NCBI RefSeq assembly: GCF_018100795.1 | Contig: NZ_JAGJDY010000004.1 | Span: forward strand, 1 to 64,000 | DNA: 64,000 bases | Direction of reading: 5' to 3' | Source of the DNA: Alteromonas sp. MMG017 | Lineage (GTDB): Bacteria; Pseudomonadota; Gammaproteobacteria; Enterobacterales; Alteromonadaceae | In this document: positions 57,780-64,000 of the stretch, piece after piece | Numbering within the stretch: position 1 is the stretch's first letter | Layout of the letters: each line of letters starts with the position of its first letter | Translations under genes and position numbers: made by a program | The notes under the pieces: generated by a model | Database searches by the model: none | What the model was told of the DNA's origin: nothing | The model's input: the letters and a program-made list of their open reading frames with translations, nothing else

Positions 57780-57800
57780 AGTCTTAATATTTTCAACCAG

Positions 57801-59402
57801 TTAAGGCTGATAGTAGGTTGCTGCACCAGGCCCTACAGGCATGCCTAATACAAAGACCCAAAGATAAAACAGTATGGTCCAACCCACGATAAACACCATG
57901 GAATAGGGCAGCATCATTGCAATCAAGGTGCCCATACCGAGATCTTTTTTGTACCGTGCAGCCATCGCTAAAATAAGACCGAAGTAGCTCATCATGGGCG
58001 CAATAACATTGGTGACTGAATCTCCAATACGATATGCCGCCTGAATAACCTCAGGTGAATAACCAATCAACATTAGCATAGGCACAAAAATAGGCGCGGT
58101 TACCGCCCACTGCGCCGAGGCACTGCCTAACGATAAGTTAACCACACCACACATTAAGATGAATAAGATAAACACCGACGGGCCATCTAGGCCAGCCGCT
58201 TGTAAAAGCGCAGCGCCTTTAACGGCTAATACTGTGCCTAAATTCGTCCATTTAAAGAAAGCCACAAACTGTGCAGCAAAGAAGACCAATGTAATATAAA
58301 GCCCCATTGCGCCCATGCTTTTTGCCATAGCATCAATCACGTCACGGTCATTTTTCATCGACCCTGTAATACGGCCATAAACAAAACCAGGTACAGCAAA
58401 AGAAACAAAGATAAAGGCAACAATTCCTTTTAGGAAAGGCGAACCCGCTACCGCACCGGTCTCTGGGTGACGCAAAATACCGTTTTCAGGCACAATGGTG
58501 AGCGCTAAAATACCGCATACCACGACAAAAGCGATGCCAGCCCAACGAAGTCCTTTCTTTTCAATATCCGAAGGCGCATCCATTGATTGCTTACTTAAAT
58601 CTACAGAAGCTTCTGATTCGTCAAATTTGCCTAGTCGAGGCTCTACCACCTTCTCAGTCACCAGGGCACCCATAGTGGCTACTACAAAGGTACTGATAAA
58701 CATGAAATACCAGTTAACTTCTGGGCCTACCACATAATCAGGGTCAATCATGTGAGCCGCTGCTTCGGTAATGCCTGAAAGCAAAGGGTCTACCGTACCA
58801 AGCAACAAGTTTGCACTGTAGCCTGCTGATACACCGGCAAAGGCGGCTGCGAGACCCGCGAGAGGGTGGCGACCTAACGAATGAAATATCATAGCGGCTA
58901 GTGGTATTAACACTACATAGCCAAGCTCTGAGGCGGTATTTGAGATAATACCTGCAAACACGACGGCAAAAGTAACCGTACGCTTTGAAGCATTCATCAC
59001 TAATGAGCGCATCGTGGCCGACAACAAGCCAGAGTGCTCAGCAACTGATACACCAAGCAATGCAACCAATACAGTACCTAAAGGAGCAAAGCCGGTAAAG
59101 TTAGTGACCAGGCCAGTAACAATGCGCTGTAAGCCTTCCGCACTCATTAATGAAATGACTTCTATCATGCCATCAGCTTCGCGACCTTTCGCACCTTCAG
59201 GACGAGGGTCGACTACGGCTAAATCGAAATAGCCAAGAATACCGCTTAACACCACAATAAAGCAGGCCAGCATGGCGAATAAAGTAACGGGGTGTGGCAG
59301 TAAGTTCCCAAGAAATTCCACAGTAGCGAGGAATCGGGAGAATAAACCACCCTGTCCGCCCTGATTTTGGGCAGATTTATTTTTTGTATTTTCCGGAATC
59401 AA
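57801..59402 (-). CDS. AbgT-family transporter
   Basis: The 533-residue protein has about a dozen hydrophobic segments and the AbgT-family patterns FLGNLLPHPVTLFAML and the internal hairpin NLSLGSASAQWAVTAPIFVPM. Family members import p-aminobenzoyl-glutamate or export sulfonamides. The TTG at 59402 is the only good start: it has GAGGG 8 nt upstream, and the ATG that overlaps this region is out of frame. Confidence 0.9.
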   Translation of the reverse strand: MIPENTKNKSAQNQGGQGGLFSRFLATVEFLGNLLPHPVTLFAMLACFIVVLSGILGYFDLAVVDPRPEGAKGREADGMIEVISLMSAEGLQRIVTGLVTNFTGFAPLGTVLVALLGVSVAEHSGLLSATMRSLVMNASKRTVTFAVVFAGIISNTASELGYVVLIPLAAMIFHSLGRHPLAGLAAAFAGVSAGYSANLLLGTVDPLLSGITEAAAHMIDPDYVVGPEVNWYFMFISTFVVATMGALVTEKVVEPRLGKFDESEASVDLSKQSMDAPSDIEKKGLRWAGIAFVVVCGILALTIVPENGILRHPETGAVAGSPFLKGIVAFIFVSFAVPGFVYGRITGSMKNDRDVIDAMAKSMGAMGLYITLVFFAAQFVAFFKWTNLGTVLAVKGAALLQAAGLDGPSVFILFILMCGVVNLSLGSASAQWAVTAPIFVPMLMLIGYSPEVIQAAYRIGDSVTNVIAPMMSYFGLILAMAARYKKDLGMGTLIAMMLPYSMVFIVGWTILFYLWVFVLGMPVGPGAATYYQP

Positions 59403-59639
59403 AACATTCCCTCTGTCGTTTTTATTACCCAGTCATTACCAACTAAGTAGCAGGGATATCTGCCGTGCAGTTTAATAATGCTGCGTTTTATAATAATAAA
59501 TGCTCGTCTATTTTAACGTATTTTGAGCAATTTGGGCAGTAGGTGGGCAAATTGGACAATTTAAAGTGTTCGCAAAACGCAGCAAATATTCAGTAAAGCT
59601 TTTCACTTTCAGCTAATTAGGTGGTTTACAGCAGGCACA

Positions 59640-59667
59640 AAAAAGCCAGTCTAAAGACTGGCTTTTT
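59640..59667 (-). terminator. Intrinsic terminator after hflC
   Basis: AAAAAGCCAGTC, loop TAAA, GACTGGCTTTTT, 22 bp past the hflC stop. Confidence 0.85.
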
Positions 59668-59688
59668 AACAAGAACCGATGTTAGGTA

Positions 59689-60573
59689 TTAATTACCTTT
59701 AGATGCGTTCATGTAGCGGAAAAAGTCGCTATCTGGCGCAATCACCATCACATCTTGCTTATTATTGAAGCTAGCTTTATACGCATCCATACTTCTTAGG
59801 AAGCTATAAAAATCAGCATTTTTAGAATAAACATCTGCATAGATTTCTGCTGCTAAGGCATCACCTTCACCTTTAAGCTGACGAGCATTACGTTCAGCAT
59901 CAGCGAGCATTACCGTTACCTTTGCGTCTATATCAGCGCGGATAACCTCAGCCTGCTCTTGACCTTCTGAACGGTGTTCTCTTGCTACTGCAGCACGCTC
60001 AGCACGCATACGTTGGAAGATTGAGTTACTCACTTCCGTAGGTAGGTTGATTTGCTTAACACGTACATCAACAATTTCGATACCAAGCTCATCAGAAGAC
60101 GTTGAAGCCTGCTCCATTGCTTGGTTCATTAATGCTGAACGCTCACCAGATACAATCTGTGCAATAGTACGAGTACCAAATTCAGAACGTAATCCGTTAT
60201 TCACTTTTTGCTTCAATAGTGCTTCGGCTTGTAGCTTGTTACCACCGGTTGAAAGGTAATAACGAGCGAAGTCGTCAATGCGCCATTTTACGTATGAATC
60301 AACAATTAAGTCTTTCTTTTCACTGGTAACGAAACGGTCAGGTGTATCATCCAACGTTTGTACACGTGCGTCTAGGTGACGAACGGAATCAATGAATGGC
60401 AATTTGAAGTGAAGACCAGGTTCGAATACTTTTGTATCGCCTGTGGCATCATCTCGTTGAACCTTACCAAATTGAATAACGATGGCACGTTCGCCTTCAG
60501 TCACTACAAATAGAGAGCCTGAGGCAAGAACCGCAAGAAGTACTAATACTGCAATCGCTAAATTCTTCATCAT
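59689..60573 (-). CDS. hflC: Protease modulator HflC
   Basis: HflC is an inner-membrane SPFH-domain protein that with HflK encloses the FtsH protease and modulates it. The 294-residue protein has one N-terminal membrane helix (about 4-24, VLVLLAVLASGSLFVV), the SPFH domain (EGERAIVIQFGKV) and a coiled segment (AEVIRADIDAKVTVMLADAER, spread near 215-235). It starts 2 bp after the hflK stop. Confidence 0.96.
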   Translation of the reverse strand: MMKNLAIAVLVLLAVLASGSLFVVTEGERAIVIQFGKVQRDDATGDTKVFEPGLHFKLPFIDSVRHLDARVQTLDDTPDRFVTSEKKDLIVDSYVKWRIDDFARYYLSTGGNKLQAEALLKQKVNNGLRSEFGTRTIAQIVSGERSALMNQAMEQASTSSDELGIEIVDVRVKQINLPTEVSNSIFQRMRAERAAVAREHRSEGQEQAEVIRADIDAKVTVMLADAERNARQLKGEGDALAAEIYADVYSKNADFYSFLRSMDAYKASFNNKQDVMVIAPDSDFFRYMNASKGN

Positions 60574-60575
60574 GA

Positions 60576-61727
60576 TTATCTCCCCTCTCTGTAGCTGTCA
60601 CCACGCACACCTGAGGTGGATGATGAATTGCGGCTGTTTTGGCCTTCGTCAGCCACTGGCATTTGTAACCCTTCTAACGTACTGCGTGAGCGAGGTGTTG
60701 AACTGCCTTGTTGGCGCTCCATGATTTTATCTAAAGGAAGATACATCATGTTATTTCCACCTTTACTGTCCACAAGGATTTTACTGGTATTGCCTAATAC
60801 CTCTTCCATTGTTTCGATGTAAATACGTTCGCGTGTTACTACAGGTGCTCTCTCGTATTGAGGTAGCAACTCTTCAAAGCGAGCAACTTCACCTTGCGCT
60901 TCAAGGGTTACACGCTCTTTATAAGCCTGTGCTTCTTCGTTCATACGATTAACTTGACCACGGGCACGAGGTTCAATCTCACGTGCATAGGCTTCGGCTT
61001 CTCGAATAAAACGCTGTTCATCTTCCTGGGCTGAAATTGCATCATCAAATGCATCTTTCACTTGCTCAGGTGGGCGTGCATCACGGAAGTTCATGTCGAT
61101 AATCGACACTCCCATATTGTACGGTTCAATAATAGCTTGAAGCTCTTCCCAAACGCGTTGGCGAGCCACTTCACGCCCATCAGTAAGTACATCATCCATG
61201 GTTGAATGACCTACTACATAGCGGATTGCACTGTCTAAAGACTGGCTTAAGCTCGTTTCTGGGCTTTCAACAGCAAACGTCCAGCGGTATGGGTCTACAA
61301 CACGGAATTGCATTTCCATCTGTACGCTAACCACGTTCTCGTCTTCCGTTAGCATAGAGCCTGACGAAGATTGGTCGCGTATAGATTGCACATCCACAGG
61401 AATAACTCTGTCGATAAACGTTGGTGCCCAACGTAATCCAGGTTCAACTTGCTTAGCATACTCACCGAAACGTAATACTACGCCTCGCTCAGCTTCACGA
61501 ATGGTGTAAAAACCGCTTACTGCCCAAATGATCACAACCAAGCCAATTAAAATACCAGCACCGATACCGCCCAAACTCTTACCTGAGCCACCGCTACCGC
61601 CGCCAGACTTTCCGAACTTACCGAATAAGTTCTTGAATACATCATCTAAATCGGGGGGACCTTGATCACGTCCGCCGCGATTTTTCCACGGGTCGTTATT
61701 ATTGCCACCCGGCTCATTCCAAGCCAT
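60576..61727 (-). CDS. hflK: Protease modulator HflK
   Basis: HflK partners HflC in the FtsH holo-complex. The 383-residue protein has a Gly/Asn/Asp-rich cytoplasmic head (NEPGGNNNDPWKNRGG), a membrane helix (about residues 52-72), the SPFH domain beginning REAERGVVLRFGEY and a helical tail. It starts 71 bp downstream of hflX. The order hfq-hflX-hflK-hflC is conserved in gammaproteobacteria. Confidence 0.96.
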   Translation of the reverse strand: MAWNEPGGNNNDPWKNRGGRDQGPPDLDDVFKNLFGKFGKSGGGSGGSGKSLGGIGAGILIGLVVIIWAVSGFYTIREAERGVVLRFGEYAKQVEPGLRWAPTFIDRVIPVDVQSIRDQSSSGSMLTEDENVVSVQMEMQFRVVDPYRWTFAVESPETSLSQSLDSAIRYVVGHSTMDDVLTDGREVARQRVWEELQAIIEPYNMGVSIIDMNFRDARPPEQVKDAFDDAISAQEDEQRFIREAEAYAREIEPRARGQVNRMNEEAQAYKERVTLEAQGEVARFEELLPQYERAPVVTRERIYIETMEEVLGNTSKILVDSKGGNNMMYLPLDKIMERQQGSSTPRSRSTLEGLQMPVADEGQNSRNSSSTSGVRGDSYREGR

Positions 61728-61798
61728 GCTGATACTCCATAGATTACAGTTTTATTTTTGAAATTCGCATGCATTGCCGTGCTAAAAATTAGCAGCGG

Positions 61799-63088
61799 TT
61801 AATGTCGCACAACATACTCTGATATTCCGTTTTCTAAACGCTTTTCAAGTCTGTTCCAATCTGCCATTGGCATTCGAACATCTACCACCCAATCACCTTG
61901 ATTGTCGTATTCTTCACTGGATATACAATTCAATTCAAATAGTACACCACGAAGACTACTTTGCGCTGGGGGTATTTTAAGCGTGTAGTTAACCATACTT
62001 TTACTTAAGCACTCGGTTAACGCTTGCCCAAGCAGTTCGGTGCCTTCACCGGTTTGAGCTGATAGCCAAACTCGGGTTGGAACACCTTCCTCGTTTCTTT
62101 CAATCCGAGGGTTTATGTCATCTAGTTTATCAATCTTATTACATATTAGTAATTGTTGAATCTCGCTGGCGTCTATTTCTTCCAACACAGCGTTCACTTC
62201 ATCAATAGTTTCACGATATTTCGCGTCTGCAATATCCACCACATGAAGCAAGAGATCAGCTTCTTGGGTTTCTTGAAGCGTGGCTTTAAATGCCGCCACT
62301 AGGTCGTGTGGTAGGTGCCTTATAAAGCCTACCGTATCGGCTAAGATGGCAGGCCCTACGTCTTTCAAATCTATTTTTCTAAGCGTAGGGTCTAACGTAG
62401 CAAACAATTGGTCTGCCGCATACACGTGCGCGTCGGTAATAGTATTGAAAAGGGTAGACTTACCAGCATTGGTATAGCCCACTAAGGATACTGTGGGAAT
62501 TTCAGCACGTTTTCTAGACCTACGTCCTTGCTCGCGCTGCTTTTGTACTTTTTCTAAACGGCGAAGAATAGCTTTTATGCGCCCACGAAGTAATCGGCGG
62601 TCAGTTTCGAGCTGAGTTTCACCCGGCCCACGCAAACCTATACCCCCTTTTTGGCGCTCTAAGTGAGTCCAACCTCGAATAAGACGCGTAGAGATGTGAC
62701 GCAATTGAGCGAGTTCAACCTGAAGCTTACCTTCATGCGTTCTTGCTCTTTGCGCAAATATATCGAGGATAAGCCCGGTTCTATCTAGCACTCTACATTG
62801 ACAAACCGCTTCTAAGTTTCGCTCTTGAGAGGGCGACAAACTATGGTTAAAGATAACGACATTAGCGTCGTGCGCTTTAACTGCTGCTGCGATTTCTTCC
62901 GCTTTACCCGAACCCACAAAGAATTTAGCTTGGGGTGCACTTCGCGAAGTTGTGATAACTTCTACCGCGTTTACACCCGCAGAAGACACAAGCAATTCGA
63001 GCTCGGCTAAATCTTCTTTGCTGTTTTCATCAGTAAAATTAACATGAACTAGTACAGCCTGTTCACCGGCTTCATAACGGTCAAACAA
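61799..63088 (-). CDS. hflX: Ribosome-associated GTPase HflX
   Basis: HflX is a GTPase that splits stalled or heat-shocked ribosomes. The 429-residue protein starts MFDRYEAGEQAVLVHV from a TTG with AAGG upstream, has the HflX N-terminal domain with GGIGLRGPGETQLETDRR, then the G domain with GYTNAGKSTLFNTIT, DTVGFIRHLP and NKIDKLD. It is 17 bp after hfq. Confidence 0.95.
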   Translation of the reverse strand: MFDRYEAGEQAVLVHVNFTDENSKEDLAELELLVSSAGVNAVEVITTSRSAPQAKFFVGSGKAEEIAAAVKAHDANVVIFNHSLSPSQERNLEAVCQCRVLDRTGLILDIFAQRARTHEGKLQVELAQLRHISTRLIRGWTHLERQKGGIGLRGPGETQLETDRRLLRGRIKAILRRLEKVQKQREQGRRSRKRAEIPTVSLVGYTNAGKSTLFNTITDAHVYAADQLFATLDPTLRKIDLKDVGPAILADTVGFIRHLPHDLVAAFKATLQETQEADLLLHVVDIADAKYRETIDEVNAVLEEIDASEIQQLLICNKIDKLDDINPRIERNEEGVPTRVWLSAQTGEGTELLGQALTECLSKSMVNYTLKIPPAQSSLRGVLFELNCISSEEYDNQGDWVVDVRMPMADWNRLEKRLENGISEYVVRH

Positions 63089-63105
63089 GCGCGTTACCTT
63101 TTAAT

Positions 63106-63357
63106 TTATTCAGCTTTAGTATTTTCAGATTCTCCTGTAGCACTCGGCATAGTAATAGCGCGAGCTGGAACAACGGTGGAAATAGCGTGCTTATACACCA
63201 TTTGGCTTACTGTATTTTTAAGTAGAATCACGAACTGATCAAATGATTCAACTTGTCCCTGTAATTTAATGCCGTTTACCAGATAAATAGATACTGGAAT
63301 ACGCTCCTTGCGTAATGCATTTAAGAATGGGTCTTGTAAAGATTGCCCTTTAGCCAT
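63106..63357 (-). CDS. hfq: RNA chaperone Hfq
   Basis: Hfq is the hexameric Sm-like RNA chaperone for small regulatory RNAs. The 83-residue product has the Sm1 motif [19 protein letters not shown] and the Sm2 motif [12 protein letters not shown], and a short tail (about 20 residues after the core), shorter than in E. coli. It lies 77 bp downstream of miaA. Confidence 0.98.
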   Translation of the reverse strand: MAKGQSLQDPFLNALRKERIPVSIYLVNGIKLQGQVESFDQFVILLKNTVSQMVYKHAISTVVPARAITMPSATGESENTKAE

Positions 63358-63434
63358 TTGATATCCTTAGTTTTTATTATTCGTAGCCCTTACTCTCGGC
63401 CACTGCACGTCTAATGTATACCACACTCAACTTA

Positions 63435-64000
63435 TTAGAGTGTGACTTTCGCTGTAATTTTAGTCAAATTATCTTTACAAAATGTGTCTAGCCAAGTGAG
63501 GTTTTCCCAACCCCTAAGCCACGTAAGCTGTCGCTTAGCGAGTTGCCTAGTTGCGATAATGCCCCTTTCGCGCATTTGCTCGTAGGACAATTGGCCTTCT
63601 AAGTATTGCCACATTTGTCTATAGCCAACCGAGCGAATTGATGGTAAATCTTCGTGAAGATCGCCCCGTTCAAACAGTCGCTTAACTTCTTGTTCAAATC
63701 CATCATCTAACATCATGTCGAATCGCTGGGCAATTCGTTCATGTAAGACGGTTCTATCTTTTGGAGCAATAGCAAATTGGCTAATATCGTAGGGGCAAGG
63801 ACTGCCTTTCTCGTTTTGCCAGTCTGTTAGCGTTTTGCCCGTTCCACGAAATACTTCTAATGCTCTGGTCAATCTTTGAGGGTCGTTAGGGTGAATTCTG
63901 TCACCGCTAATAGGATCCACTCGGCAAAGCTCGTCGTGCAATTTTTGCCAACCGGAAGCTTCTGCTTCACTGGCTATTTCGCTGCGTATCTTTTCATCTG
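63435..64000 (-). CDS. miaA: tRNA dimethylallyltransferase, C-terminal part (cut by window edge)
   Basis: MiaA adds the dimethylallyl group to A37 of tRNAs reading U-starting codons. The frame is open to base 64000, giving about 188 C-terminal residues, including [30 protein letters not shown] and the C-terminal [16 protein letters not shown]. The N-terminal ATP site lies outside the window. A run starting at 63941 would only be an internal TTG, so the true start lies beyond the window edge. Confidence 0.95.
   Translation of the reverse strand, partial: DEKIRSEIASEAEASGWQKLHDELCRVDPISGDRIHPNDPQRLTRALEVFRGTGKTLTDWQNEKGSPCPYDISQFAIAPKDRTVLHERIAQRFDMMLDDGFEQEVKRLFERGDLHEDLPSIRSVGYRQMWQYLEGQLSYEQMRERGIIATRQLAKRQLTWLRGWENLTWLDTFCKDNLTKITAKVTL

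Overview
The window looks like a chromosome segment of a marine gammaproteobacterium of the Alteromonadaceae, most likely Alteromonas. I infer this from the rpoBC/str ribosomal block, tRNA-Trp before secE-nusG, an amylosucrase, a ligase-associated DNA-repair cassette and a PEP-CTERM protein. No database search was possible, so the genus is an inference.

Bases 1-14.6 kb (minus strand) hold the transcription/translation core, read from high to low coordinates: rplK, rplA, rplJ, rplL, rpoB, rpoC, rpsL, rpsG, fusA and the 5' end of tuf. secE, nusG and tRNA-Trp lie upstream at 18.4-19.5 kb. Several control elements are visible: sigma-70 promoters with GC-rich discriminators before rplK, rpsL and tRNA-Trp; an L10-type leader before rplJ; a terminator-like hairpin between rplL and rpoB; and an rpsL promoter nested in the 5' arm of a terminator-like hairpin.

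A 3.8-kb plus-strand island (14.7-18.4 kb) separates nusG from rplK. It encodes two overlapping double-glycine-leader, glycine-rich peptides resembling class II (two-peptide) microcins, a four-helix membrane protein that could be their immunity protein, an 85-bp decayed copy of the secE 3' end, a tiny membrane ORF, and a large beta-propeller lipoprotein preceded by paired palindromes. No peptidase-type exporter is present in the window. This is the best candidate here for an undescribed system.

Bases 19.7-36.5 kb are housekeeping and metabolic: an ABC exporter, an RraA-like protein, an M13 peptidase lipoprotein, an ACT protein, DbpA helicase, PyrC, PhnA, Blc lipocalin, an aldo/keto reductase, a YaeR-type VOC protein, amylosucrase with a LacI-type operator, a CPxCG protein, FolE, and agmatine-to-putrescine enzymes AguA-AguB.

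Bases 36.5-43.1 kb hold a complete ligase-associated DNA-repair module: PdeM and an Lhr-like helicase on the minus strand, an MBL-fold exonuclease and an ATP-dependent ligase on the plus strand. A repeat-built intergenic element lies inside it.

Bases 43.3-64 kb hold a PEP-CTERM metalloprotease, a fructokinase and divergent ROK regulator, homocysteine methyltransferase, two coupled GSTs, lipase with its foldase, UbiG, DUF2237, an aldehyde dehydrogenase/acetolactate-synthase-like pair, DUF4112, HemH, an AbgT transporter and the miaA-hfq-hflX-hflK-hflC cluster. Short tandem repeats straddle stop codons at three places (24.8, 37.7 and 47.8 kb).
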